Shown here: piece by piece, positions 33,185 through 44,552 of the stretch
How positions within the stretch are numbered: position 1 is the stretch's first letter
Layout: each line of letters opens with the position of its first letter
Source: Scolanthus callimorphus
Taxonomy: Eukaryota; Cnidaria; Anthozoa; Actiniaria; Edwardsiidae
Assembly (NCBI GenBank): GCA_033964015.1
Contig: CM066914.1
Span: 21,814,234-21,878,233 of the forward strand
Reading direction: 5' to 3'
Length of the DNA stretch: 64,000 nt
The notes under the pieces: generated by a model
Seen by the model: only the letters and a program-made list of their open reading frames with translations
What the model was told of the DNA's origin: nothing
Databases searched by the model: none
Made by a program: the position numbers and the translations under genes

Positions 33185-36100
33185 ATGGCGGGCCGTTTGC
33201 TCACGAGAATCAAGTGCACATCAACTTCAAGAAAATTCGTAGCAAATGAGTGTTCATTAGCTTTTTTTAAATGTATAAATAGACGGAATCACTCGATCAC
33301 ATCAAATTCTAGTAACCTTCAAAGGAGTTATGGTATTTCCACCGTAGAAAAATAGTTTTGCCGGCGAGTGTGCTTCGTCGGTTTGTAGTAACATGTGAAT
33401 GTGGTTGCATAAGACATGTGCAAGCTCACTCGTCTTTAGCGCAGCGCTGTCAACAAACTTCTAGGTAAGAAGTAAAGTTTGAAAACAATTTTTGTTTGAG
33501 CCAACATACTGCGGCCCTATAAAACTCGCCTGGTCTTGCAAGGTATTTCGGATTGTAATCGCAGTGGCGGATCCAGAATTTTTTTAGGGGGGTGCACAAT
33601 ACAGTATATAAAATATGTGACTTAAAACTTTATTTGATTGATAGTGCATGTCGGCAGGCTTACATGACTATATTGATTACATCATTAATAGCTTCTAATT
33701 TACATTCTAATGTATGCTATTTTCCGACACTCACAAAAGAACAAACATACCTTCCCTAAATAGAATTCATAACCCCAAAATTATGTCACACCTCTTTATA
33801 TGCGTCACCAGGATTTTTCAAAGGACCTTACTTGATAAGGTGTACTTAGGCTCAAAATAGCTAAAAAAAAACTTTCCTAGTAACACTTCTCATAATAGGA
33901 TAATATGGAATACTTCTCTGTTTCTAGATTATTGTCAACATCAAGTGACGACAGAGCAGATAAATCAGAGTCTGTTAAAGATGTTGAACAAGCTATGCAA
34001 AGACGATTATCTAGTTTATGTGAAAGAATAAAAAAGGTTGGTTCTAGTTTTATAATCTCATAAATCTGAGAGCATCCAAGTCTTCTTACAGTGCTGCCAT
34101 TGTATTGCCCCCTTGTATCATTTATGCAAAGAAATCAGTACTTGCGGTGAACATGATGGTTCTATGAAAGGGGGGTACTCCCTATTATTTGGATGGTAGG
34201 TATGACCGTTAAGATGGTCATCCCTACCATTTTAGGGACTGTTTGTTAATTACGTCGCAGGGGGGGCTGGTGGTTTTATAGGGGGGTAAATTTTGCAGAA
34301 CGTCGAAAAATTTGGGGGTAAATTTTTAGCATACGCGAAACTTTTGGGGGGTGCATTTCAGTGTCATGCAAATTTTCAACAGGCTAGGATTGAGATTGAG
34401 TGCGATTGCGTGAAACGCAGAACACTGTATTGAATCCGGATGATTTCTGCTGAACTTCTTTCTCTTTTCTTGCCATTTTAGAGCTTGTTCTACCGGTACA
34501 TCCTCGTCAACAATCGTACTTACTTTAGACGCCATTTGGAAAATAGGAGACTGATACTAAGCTTTGGATTAGCGCGCAGGGGGAGGGGGGTAAAATTTCA
34601 AATAGCCGTTTTTCGAAGGGGGTAGAAATTGAAACTACTTTTTTTGTACGGGGGTAAGTTTTCAGAAAACCTACAAGCAGAAAAAACCACCAGCCCCCCC
34701 AGCGACGTAATTAACAAACAGTCCCTTAACATTGAAGTACCCCCCTCCCTGGCCTGCTGCCTTCAAAATTTATCAATTTTAATTCAATTTCAATTTATTT
34801 GCCATTTCTTTTACATTAACAGTTATACATAAAAACGTCTAAAATAGACTAAAAAAAAAGATGGCGATTTGACAGGGACTTGCTTTGCTCTCCTTGGTCT
34901 TAACTTGACTTGAAATGCAATGCAGGAATGTTTAGTTCCTTTGAAAATTAATGTGCCACACTTGGTGATACAACTTTGTTGTGTTTATTTGTAGGAGCTT
35001 AGTACCTCTGTAGCACCCCTTCAACAAGTTTCTCATTACTATTTTGATGGCCATGGAAAGTACATAAGACCAATGATAGTTTTGTTGATGGCTTCGACAT
35101 GTAATCACCATACTTCCAGCTCAAGGTACAGAACATTGCAACTTGCTATAGGTGTATTACATGTACAATGGTATGGTCCCTGGGATGGGGTACTCCCAGG
35201 ATTTTTGGGTAGAAGTATGCCATCCTTATCCGAAAACCCTTATCGTAATATATCTTGTAAAAATCGGTACCCTATCCCAGACCTGATCTTCAAAACAATA
35301 TGTCTGTACATTGCCCTTTTTGAGACCAAATTTAAATATTACCCTTTGCCAGAATGTACTGCTGAGCTAAAAATAGTATTTTTTTATATACTTGTACAGT
35401 ACCTCTTAATGTATAAAATGGGAAATGGGAGTACACCCCCCCCCCCCCCCCCCCCCTCCTTCTCAGGAGTTTAGGTAACTGTTAAAGTAGATGGAAACTG
35501 ATGTTGATCCTCTAAATAATTGATATCAAAAATAGGCCTAGCTCCCTTCACAGAGTACCCATCGGTTTCAGCTTCCTATCTCAATCAATGCCCCTAGTGA
35601 GATTCAACAAGCTCAAAATGAATTTACTAGCTTTTATTTTTTCAGGAATATTATCCAAGCACAAGATACTGTAGCCATGATAACTGAGATGATCCACACA
35701 GCAAGTTTAATCCATGATGATGTCATTGATAGTGCTGACACCCGCCGTGGTAAAGTTTCTGTCAATAGAAAGTTTGGAGACAAGAACTGTATCCTGGGAG
35801 GGGATTACGTATTATCTTGTGCATCACTTGCCTTGGCCAAGCTTGGAAACCCACATGCTGTCAAGCTATTAGCAGAAGTCGTAGAAGATTTAGTAAGAGG
35901 TTAGTCCTGTCCAGAAAATAACTCAGCTGTAACATTTGAAGCACCTTCATGTCACTTGCATTGCTTTCAGTCAGCAACCCTCACACTTGTCTGCCATTTC
36001 AGGAGAGTTCATGCAACTTGGGTCCAAAGAAGACCCTGATGAGAGATTTTCACATTATCTGAAGAAGACATACAAGAAAACTGCTAGCCTGATAGCCAAC

Positions 36101-37784
36101 AGTTGTAAAGCAGTAAGTAGTTTGGTATTTTTAGGGTACAGAAGTACTTTTTAGGTCATGTTTAATAAAATGCAGCTTGGTATATTTTTAGGGTGGTTTT
36201 TCTGATTTTCCAATGAGCATCCCTATCACTTTTATCTGGAAGATCCCAACAGGTAATCTTTACACTTTACAGAGAATGTACAAGGATTAGTCACTAGTAC
36301 ATCTGTAAGTGTTCTCTTCCATGTTTTTCTTGGACAAAAGCTTGAAGAAAAATATATAACCCTGCCCCACCCCTTTCTTTTGTAAACTTTACAATCATAA
36401 AAATATTTACTTATTAAATGATTTTGTTTGTTTGTTTTTCATAGGTTGCATTATTTGGTGAGTGTAGCCCTGATGTTCAAGAAATTGCATATCAGTATGG
36501 AAAACATGTTGGCATTTCTTTTCAGGTAATTAAGGTTATTATTGTAAATTAGGGGCATTGTGAATTAATTTGGTGCTAAATTAATTTTGGGCAGGTCATT
36601 TCTTTGTACTATATTGTTAACAAAACCTTTTCAATGACCATTTCAAGTACTTGTCTGCTTTCCCATGTACCATTTTTATTCCTGGCTAATAGACCTCTTT
36701 CGCTTGGGTGTAATGTTGTCTCATTTCAGATCACGTGGCATTCGCCCGAGTATTCTTTCTTTGTTTTTCTGCTATGCACCGAAGGATATATGAATATGGA
36801 AGCAACTCAAACAAAGAAAGATTATTCAAATGAATGCCACGTGACCTGAAATGGGACAACATTACGCCCAAGCGAAAGAGGCCTATTGAAACCAGTCTCT
36901 TGTTGTTTGCTGAGTGATCCATTGTCATTGGTCTTGGTCTTTTTGGCTGTTTAGGCATTTTTCTAGTTGTTTAGTTACGGTATCAAAGCAAGAGGCATAG
37001 TGTTGGGAAATAAAAGGTTCCATTTTCTTGCTTCCCTTCAGCTTGTTGATGATGTGCTGGATTTTGTGGCAAGTGAACAAGAGATGGGTAAACCCACTGC
37101 AGCAGATCTTCAGCTAGGACTTGCTACTGCACCTGTCTTGTTTGCATGTGAAAAGGTATTAAAATGCTCCACTGTTTTGGGCGTGCAGATTTGAAAATAA
37201 GTAGGGAGCAGATTTTGATCTGCTCCTTATCACTAAGTGAATGATTCATGAAATTCTTCTCTCTTGAGGTTCAACGTTTATCACTTCTGTGCATGACAGG
37301 GGCATGACAGCATCAAACGTCACAGGATTTCTGTGTCATGCATCAAATTTATTTCTTTTTCTTTTCAGTTTCCAGAACTAAACTCCATGATCATGCGGCG
37401 ATTCAAAGAACCCGGAGATGTTGAGAGAGCAAGACAGGCTGTTTACAAGGTTTCCCATTCATTTTTCCTTCTGATTCAGTGGATGTTTATTATGGTTCCC
37501 TCCACTTCATTAATGTAACAACATAAACAGATTTTGTCAAAAAATTCCTGGAAATCCAAGTTCGGATGAAATAATGAAAATGTTCAGTTGGTGAGTGCGA
37601 AGGGACTACTATTCAATCACTCATTTGTTTAATTCTTTTTCAGAGTGAAGGCATTTCTAGAACCTACCATCTTGCTAACCATTACGCCAAAGAAGCACTT
37701 CGTCAGATCAACAGACTCTCCCCTTCCCCAGAAAGAGACGCCCTTATTAACATAACACACAAAGTTGTGAGGCGTAGAAAATAG
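33185..37784 (+). CDS. PDSS1: All-trans-polyprenyl diphosphate synthase subunit 1 (PDSS1)
   Basis: This is the catalytic subunit making the polyprenyl tail of ubiquinone in mitochondria (heteromer with PDSS2). Exons 2-9 are firm: 33928-34036, 34995-35125, 35646-35899, 36003-36112, 36445-36525, 37042-37155, 37369-37449, 37644-37784. Their phases agree and give 340 codons including stop. The first aspartate-rich motif is DDVID (exon 4, after IHTASLIH) and the second is DDVLDF (exon 7). Other hallmarks are HYYFDGHGKYIRP, GEFMQLGSKE, TASLIANSCKA, GKPTAADLQLGLATAPVLFA and PSPERDAL. Exon 1 is tentative: ATG at 33185 begins a basic presequence (MAGRLLTRIKCTS), but no clear donor there gives the phase needed, while a strong donor at 33462/33463 does fit phase but in a different frame. 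AATAAA lies at about 37924. Confidence 0.93.
34235..34725. mobile_element. 491-bp MITE in PDSS1 intron, TTA target site
   Basis: Inverted ends of about 44 bp, gggactgtttgttaattacg on the left and cgtaattaacaaacagtccc on the right, are flanked by TTA (34232-34234 and 34726-34728). The minus-strand frame 34326-34535 (69 aa, MASKVSTIVDEDV) lies wholly inside it and is not supported as a gene. Confidence 0.85.
36692..36885. mobile_element. Palindromic MITE in PDSS1 intron, TA target site
   Basis: Arms of about 55 bp begin gacctctttcgcttgggtgt and pair with the complement ending aagcgaaagaggcc. They include tcatttcag/ctgaaatg and acgtggcattc/gaatgccacgt. Flanked by TA (36690-36691 and 36886-36887). 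Confidence 0.88.
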
Positions 37785-38040
37785 ACATGAAGGAATGTGT
37801 AAAACCGACCCTGTGATTAATCAGTATATGAAAATATTGTTTAAAATAAGTTTGTACCCTGTCATTTAAGGCATTTGAATGTGGGATGTGTGGTGGCTGC
37901 AAAATTCCAATGAGGAATTTATCAGAATAAAGCATCTCTTTATTTTGAGTCAAAATGCTTTGGGATTTGTTTGAGTTATGTTCTGGGCAGCCAAGAATCC
38001 CTTGAAGTGCCACATAAGGCAGAAATCAACAAGTAGTGAA

Positions 38041-38308
38041 AGAAAAATGTGTTTTGCACGCACAATTAATATTTTATTGATTTTTGTATATATCTGATTG
38101 GCATTTTTGTTTTCTTCAACGATGCATCTTAGGGGAAAAGCTCTTCAGAACAATGGTTCCTGTGACATAACAACACGACAAAGAAGAAAGAACAAAGACA
38201 GGTTTTTGCTCTTCTTTCTTTGTCTTGTTATGAACCATGCAGCGCAGCGTGCTGGAAATATTTAAAAAACCATAAAATATTCACTGCGCATGCAAAACAC
38301 ATTTTCTT
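38041..38308. repeat. Inverted-repeat element downstream of PDSS1
   Basis: The left aaatgtgttttgcacgc and right gcatgcaaaacacatttt are inverted. An inner pair, gacaaagaagaaagaa and ttctttctttgtc, lies near the centre. Confidence 0.65.
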
Positions 38309-38881
38309 TTGCTATTGTTCTATTGGATAATGGATCTTTTGATGAAATGTGGTTGGTTTCTGCCTCAGTCATCAAGCTGCTCAAGTCATACAACCCTCAC
38401 TTGAAAATTAAAAATTTAGCTTTCAACAACACTGGTCAAATGAAGCCTGAAGTAATGTAGCTTAAATGATTCTCTTTTGGAATGGACAATTCCAGCTTTA
38501 ATAAATGCATGTCAAGTACAGTGGTGGATTTCAGGAACAAAGTGCCTAGATGTGATGCACCCTGGTATGGTGCAACGTGCAATCCAAAGGGATTTCTAAG
38601 AAAATAGATTGAATGTGCATGCTTATAGCTGGAGTCGTCCATTAGGATGATCATTTTCATACATGTACAGTAAAAACCCGCATAAAAGAACAGGTGTTTT
38701 GGGGAATCAGGCTGATTTTGTTCTTGTATATTGGGTGTCTTCTGCAAAATGAGCCTTAAAATGTTCTTAAGTGTTCTTAAAGTTTTTCTTAACATCAAAT
38801 ACTGCATACACTACCAACAGTCAAATAAAGAAATATGTGATGGTAGAAAGGTGACAGTCATTTAGTAACAACAATTAGTCA

Positions 38882-40075
38882 AGTCTCACTCACACTCACT
38901 CACTATCCGTTTAACGTCATCTTCCACCGCCGGGCAGGTTAGACGTTGCATGGCTCTTCACAGCCCTCTTCCAACCCTTGCGATCGGTTGCTAGGGCAGG
39001 TGCTATTCCCGACACAGCAAGATCATTTGAGGTGACCTCGGTCCAAGTTTTTCTTGGTCGGCCCCTTCGTCTGCGCCCCACAACTTCAAAGTTCCTGATC
39101 GTTGAGATGGGGCTTGAACTCTGAGCTCTCTCGACATGGCCAAACCATCGCAGACGAGCACTGCGAAGTGCCGTCTCAATACTGGTAATACCAAGCCTGT
39201 CTCGGATAGTGATAAGGTTTGTATCATCGTCAGGCTTCAGGTTGCACATCCACCTCAACATGGCCCTCTCATTCCTTTCAAGTTTTGCCAGATCCGACAT
39301 CCTTGGGGCCCAGCACTCGCCACCGTAAAGCATGGCACCCCTGACACAGCTTGCATACACCTTCCCACGCGTTCTCAGTGACAAACTCTTGCAGGAAAGT
39401 ACCGGCAACAGCTCCCTGAATTTTCCCCAGGCCGTTCTCACTCTTGTTATTATGGCAGCCTCGCAGCCACCACCAGCACAGATGGTATCACCGAGATAAC
39501 AAAAGGAGTCTGTTACTTCTAGGCGCTGATCGTCCACCATTACATGGTCACTTGGCCTACCGTCAATTGGGCGAGAAGTACCTTGGCACCTGCTGCAGCG
39601 GAACAATGGATCGGAGGTCAACCTGCCAGGAATGTTGCTGCACTTCTTGTGAACCCAGTGGGAACACCCATTGCAAAAGATGGAGTTACTTCCGACTCCC
39701 TTCCTGCATACAGCACATGGGAACTTTCCTGAGTCTTTCAGGGAGTTCAGGTTTGGGCCAGACATCAGGATCTTAGTCTTGCTCATGTTGACACGAAGGC
39801 CCTTTGACTCTAAACCCTGCTTCCATAGACGCAGCTTTTCCAGGAGTTCATCCAGCGAATCTGAGGATATGACCAGGTCATCGGCGTAAAGCAGCTCCCA
39901 AGGACAGCCACGGCGGAATTCTCGTGATATAGCTTCAAGCACTATGATGAAGAGGAAGGGGCTCAACACAGAGCCCTGGTGCACACCCACTTGTACCATG
40001 AAACTGTCACTTAGGGTGTTGTTGACAAAACCCTACTTGATGCGTTGGCGTACATTGCCTGCACTGTGCTCACAT
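38882..40075 (-). mobile_element. LINE fragment inserted into the TIR element
   Basis: The insertion is defined by comparison with the empty copy at 61589-62038. On the minus strand it holds the C-terminal half of a reverse transcriptase and ends in a GAGT-type microsatellite (ctcactcacactcactcac, about 38885-38905), the expected 3' tail. The upstream RT and endonuclease are missing by 5' truncation. Confidence 0.8.
38917..39999 (-). pseudogene. LINE reverse transcriptase C-terminal half with zinc-finger insertion
   Basis: From VQVGVHQGSVLSPFLF the 360-codon frame runs through the YADD box (ELLYADDLV) to the thumb (KTKILMSGPN). It then has a cysteine/histidine finger (CAVC, FCNGC, WVHKKC, FRCSRC; PHD-like, residues about 92-137), followed by the standard continuation (DSFCYLGDTI, GAMLYGGECWAPR, LRWFGHVER, RRRGRPRKTW). 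RT similarity extends upstream to about 40055 in another frame (MYANASS) across a frameshift. The type resembles RTE-X/Nimb-like LINEs in its C-terminus; the clade is uncertain. No complete element, so probably inactive. Confidence 0.85.
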
Positions 40076-40336
40076 ACAATTGCTAAATGCTAAATGTACC
40101 CTGGAAATCCTGCTGTAGAACTATGTGTGTGCATGGTCTAGCACATTATATTGTTCTCCTCGGTACTCTACTACACAGTGGGTTACTGTACTCGAATCTA
40201 ACTGACAGCAATTGTTTTATACAAGAACAATTTTCATTTTCCAGGTTGATGTGTTCTTATGTATAAGGTAACTTTTTGACCAAATTTCAGCCTGAGTGTT
40301 CTTAAACCACTTGTTCTTTTATGCGGGTTTTTACTG

Positions 40337-41687
40337 TATTTGAATATAATACACTGTGTAAAGCTAAGTTAACATTATTCATCAGCATAAATGTATTGGA
40401 TACATATTTTTTTATTTGTAATTAACTGCTAATTACTAAAAAAAACGATTTATCAAATGTTTTAAACAATGCCAGGTTGTACAAAATGTACCATAAATTA
40501 AGTGAAATAATAATTATTAAAAAATTGGTCTTGTTGGCCAAACCATCAAATAAAATTATTGCAACAAAAGTTACTTGGCCAAATCACTGATGGAGACAGA
40601 GTCAGTGGGGAGGGCTAGAAGATATTTTTGTGTACATTGCTAATTGTTTTTAGCCTCAACACTACCTTTTGTCACATCTTGTTAGCCCCACAACTTGAGA
40701 ACATGCTCTGTGGCCCTTGACAGTTACCTCGGAATGTAAAATAAAAGTTGAGTACCCCTTAAAGGGACATGTCACCTAGAAAACACTAAAATAATTATTG
40801 TCACAAAATACAAAAATATTCTCTGAAATTGAAAGAGTCAGTTTAAAGAAAGAAGTACAGGAAGTTTCATTGGATTACGATGAAGGATTGCTGAGATATG
40901 AGCGAATTAAGATGGGAAATTTAGTATGTTTGAAAAAAGATTGAGGTAAACCGATTTCAAAAGAGTCGGATTTCCTCATGTAAGCTGTAATTACAATCTG
41001 CGATTATCTTTGCAATCCTACATCGAAATGACCTCAAATTTTCACCATGTCAATTCATCTGGCACTTCTCAAGAAAACTAAAAAAGTTACCAATTTCAGA
41101 CCACCCCCCAAGTTTGTCCCATCCCAATGTAGCCCCTCCCCCCCCCCACCACCACCACCACCAATGCTCCGCAGTGCCTGAGCCTCAATGTTTCCCTGGA
41201 GGTATGCATGTAGTTGACAAAGCTATGTTAATAAAAACATAGCAAAGACATCATTCTGTCATTTTAACAAAAATCCAATACAGTGAACGGACGAGCTACT
41301 ATGTATGTATCCGTTCATTATATTGCCCTTTTTCCAGTCTCCAAAGGAGTGAAGAAGAAACACAACCCTGCTTCGTAAATTCTGGATCCACCACTGTTCT
41401 GCCAGACTCCATTTGGCTGAATCCCTCGTCAGTTAGCGACGCCATGAAATATTACAACTGCTCACCCATGGATTTTGGCAGCTTTGAACACTGAGCATTG
41501 CATGAAACCAAGACAACCAGTATTTTACAACAGGTAGCAATGAATTAGTAATAAATGGTGCTTCATTCTGTTCAAACATAATGTATTGTTCACCTTGGTG
41601 TGGACTCTCCCATCTTCTTCATGGCATAAATTGTCTAACATTGTTTTAAATACATTATCCATGATACTGTAGGCTAGAAATCATGTA
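40337..41687. other. Non-coding stretch with low-complexity and repeat fragments
   Basis: A repeat start like taaagggacatgtcacc (40760) resembles the piggyBac-like MITE family, but no right end was found. A C-run followed by (CCA)n lies at about 41137-41163. A solo MITE end, ttctggatccaccactg, lies at 41377-41397. No gene seen. Confidence 0.45.
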
Positions 41688-42624
41688 TTATCTACCCTTC
41701 CCATCACCATTGCCATCTTTTCTTGTGTCCTTTTCCATTTTCTTTGCTTTGGAGAACAGGTCTTCAAAGAAGGTGTGCAAGTCTGGAATCTAAAAAATTT
41801 ATCTCCAGTGAAGAAATCTCATTGGATGAACAACTAATACCGGTAGCATGACAGATGCTAAAATGATAGAGTTACAGTCATCATTGCCCTATAATATTGC
41901 ACTTGGCAGGCATACATGAGGCTTATTTTAAAAATCCATGCCCTCACCACACATCTTCATCCCCTGAAATTTCCAGGGAAAACTACCGAAATCCCCATTA
42001 AGTGGTGATGGAGAGAGGGGGACAGAAACAGGGAATGTCAACCCTGTCAACCCTAGGACATACCTCATAGGTTTGTGCAATGTAAATACCAAACAGATTT
42101 CCAGTGACTAATCCAACCTGATAAAAAATAAGCAGGTAAAACATGAGGAGGTGATGCATAGCTTGGGATTAGACTTCTAGTATCACAGCACAATATGGAG
42201 AATGTACTAAAACTGAATGTTCCCTTGCCTATGTTTATTACTATGTTTTTCATGCCAACGGCCAGGAGATGGGAGATGGCCTTTACCACTGTTTTCTCAT
42301 GATTAAAGTTGTAGGAAGTTGCATGGTCACGTGACCAATTAACTAGCCAGAGCATCTTGAAGTCAGTACAGTAGTTCTCTCTCCGATCTCGATATCCCTT
42401 TCTTTCTGGATAAATAATTTCTTCCTTCTTGCTACACGTGTTTAATGAGAACCACGGTTTCTAACGGGGATGTTATGTTCTATTGAATATCAGGACTGAT
42501 AAATAAAATTCGTCGTAGCTCGGGGCTTTTTCCTCTTTCCCCTTATAACTTATAACCATTTTTTTCTGTTATTTAAACGTACATTACCTACCGCTAATGA
42601 TAGCAGCTGCGATGAAGAAGACAT
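41688..42624 (-). CDS. STMP1: STMP1-like mitochondrial micropeptide, 62 aa, three exons
   Basis: Exons 42624-42592, 42117-42064 and 41789-41688 join in frame (33+54+102 nt) to 62 codons plus TAA. Donors GTAGGT and GTATGT and acceptors CAG and TAG are good. The centre, GNLFGIYIAQTYEIPDL (about residues 17-33), aligns with the vertebrate STMP1 core (G-N-x2-G-x-Y-x-A-Q-x-Y-x-I-P-x-L). STMP1 is a roughly 47-aa inner-membrane peptide tied to respiratory complexes. The single hydrophobic segment is residues 7-25, followed by a charged tail (LFSKAKKMEKDTRK). The tail differs (extra DGNGDGKGR) and is longer than in vertebrates. No exon is long enough to be found by an open-frame scan. It is divergent with the ANKRD54 homologue. 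Confidence 0.82.
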
Positions 42625-42865
42625 GATTATCTAGTTATCAAATAAATAACTGGTGAACTTCTTCGTGAAGACGAGAAACTGAACAACCTTTGAGGAACGT
42701 TAGAACAACGAAAGTTGTTAAAATGGGCTTCCTGTGTAGATGGAAAGCAACATCTGGGCTTCCTGTGTAGTTCAGGGACGCCTTGTCAAAATTATTGATA
42801 AAAACGCAGGTAACGCAGACTTCTACGACTTTGGAGCGTGAAAAACTGTATTCAAATGGGCAGAT
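42625..42865. promoter_or_regulatory. Head-to-head promoter region of STMP1-like gene and ANKRD54
   Basis: Only about 240-320 bp separate the two start codons. The sequence includes two copies of gggcttcctgtgtag (42724-42738 and 42754-42768), which resemble ETS-type (GGAA/TTCC) sites. That is inference from the core motif only. Confidence 0.5.
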
Positions 42866-44274
42866 GTGGTCCAATATTCTTTAAAAAATCCAAAAAAGAT
42901 CCACGTAGTTAATAATGAGGAAGAATTTGTTTACTTTTATCTATGGAATCGAACGATAAAGCCGAGAAAAAACTCCGCGAGTGAGTTTCGCCTTCAGTGG
43001 GGCGGTGACTGTTCTTCTCTCCACTTAGGTGCACATCCATCGCACTTTGATGAGGACTACGAAATCCCTGCTCAAGTCTCTTCGGATAATAGACCACCAG
43101 TTACAGGAAGAATAATTCCTTCACATACTAAATTTAAATCCCATATTTATCCTAGAAGATCTCCCACAGGACACGACTTTCTTCTTCAAAGGAAGCTTCG
43201 AGAAGCGGCAAATGGTTCTGACACAAACTACATTCAGCGTCTTATAAATGCTGGAGTTAATCCTAGTGGTGCTGATTCCAAACAAAGGACTGCCCTACAT
43301 TTTGCAGCGACTCAAGGCAATGAACGTATGGTGAATTATTGCTAGACTGTGGCGCTAACCCAAATGCCAGAGACACTAATGGGAACACTCCTTTACATTT
43401 AGCTGCTTGTACCAACCGTGTGAAAATAGTGACGTTATTGCTGAAAGCTGGGACTGACCTTAATGCAGTTGATTACAGAGGAAGGACCCCCCTTGAGGTT
43501 GCAAAATCTACACTGAGAGTAATTTACGGGGATGAAAGTGTCAGAACAGTGCTGCCAAGATATAAAGAAGGGGTGTTAGAGATAGTGAATATGTTGAAGG
43601 AATACATGGCCAGAGCAGGAATGTCTAGGGAAGAGAAGGAGCTTAATGAGCTTTGCTGTAAGCTTGATGAAACCTGTACAGTTGAACAGGTAAATTCTCT
43701 TTATGGTCCAGGACATGAAATTGATGGTAAAGAAGAATCAACAGTAAGGCACACAGGGGTATAGTCAAGGGGGGCCTGTGACTCCCCCTTTTTAGAAAAA
43801 TCATATGAAGAAATATGGGGGGAAATAAGGGATGGTAATTCGAGACCACAGGCAGATCCAGGAGAAGGGGAGGGGGAGCTGCGATGGGAAAATATTATGG
43901 GCCGAAAATGTGTACACTTCTTTCTGCAAATACAGTAACTGTATGGAAAAATTTCCAGAAAAAGTGCCCCTTTCCCCTAGATCTGCCCTTGGAGACTCTG
44001 CAAGAAGAATCCCACAATGACTAGGCATGTTGAGAACACTGAAGTCCAAGATCTCATAAATTCTGTAGGGTTTTTTAATATAAGAGATTTAGAAGAGATA
44101 TGGATTTCTATCTTGCTATAACTATACATAAGTGCAATAGAGAACCTTCCATCCTTAGATATCCTAATATTCCTCTTGCACTTTCTCATTTTTCAGGTTG
44201 ATCAAATACATGGTTTGCTGTCAAGTTTCACATCACTCAGTCTCTCGCACAGCAATGTGAATGACAATTCTTGA
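42866..44274 (+). CDS. ANKRD54: ANKRD54 homologue with a one-base frameshift
   Basis: The first large exon ends at 43689 (CAG|GTAAAT) and the last is 44197-44274 (VDQIHGLLSSFTSLSLS). ANKRD54 is an ankyrin scaffold that binds Lyn and other SH3 proteins and shuttles between nucleus and cytoplasm. Ankyrin repeats are visible: NGSDTNYIQRLINAGVNP, GADSKQRTALHFAATQGNERMV, then after the break LLDCGANPNARDTNGNTPLH and DLNAVDYRGRTPLEVAKS. A helical C-terminus with EQVNSL/EQVDQ-type continuation matches the family. Near 43334 one base is missing: GTGAA-TTATTGCTA should read through as VKLLLD, but instead gives a TAG. There is no splice site, so it is an assembly error or a real lesion. From ATG 42866 the corrected length would be 300 aa, equal to human. 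An alternative start at 42943 with a donor at 42981 is possible. Confidence 0.85.
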
Positions 44275-44552
44275 CAACAGGTTCCAAGTAGCAGGGTCTA
44301 CTTCCAGTCTCTTACAGTAAGCGTAGTCAACAATGGCAGTGCCAGGCAGAATATAAACATCCCAAACAATAATATAATATAATATAAGCAAAGGTAAAAA
44401 TGTTTCTAAAAGAAATTATATGTCAAAAAAAATTCCAAAAATTCATTATCCATAGATGTCAAGAACACTACTGACTTTATTATCTTCAGTTGCCTTGTTT
44501 GAAGACACAACTGTACTGTAGGTAATTTGTTTGTAATGTTGAAATATTTGAT
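44275..44552. other. Convergent 3' ends of ANKRD54 and the LRR gene
   Basis: 278 bp separate the two stop codons, so the 3' UTRs probably overlap. An (ATAAT)n run lies at 44369-44386. On the minus strand the LRR stop codon lies within an AATAAA word (44550-44555). Confidence 0.5.

Larger units (their letters stand above)
38668..40336. mobile_element. TA-flanked TIR element interrupted by a LINE
   Basis: The ends cagtaaaaacccgcataaaa and ttttatgcgggtttttactg are exact complements flanked by TA (38666-38667 and 40337-40338). An uninterrupted copy of 450 bp lies at 61589-62038. Comparing the two shows that about 38882-40075 is an insertion (the LINE fragment below). Confidence 0.9.

Noticed and set aside
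33562..41397. One large element bounded by gtggcggatccag ends around PDSS1
   Set aside because: The two solo ends are 7.8 kb apart with a normal gene between and no matching target duplication, so they are more likely separate fragments of the family seen at 27862-28152.
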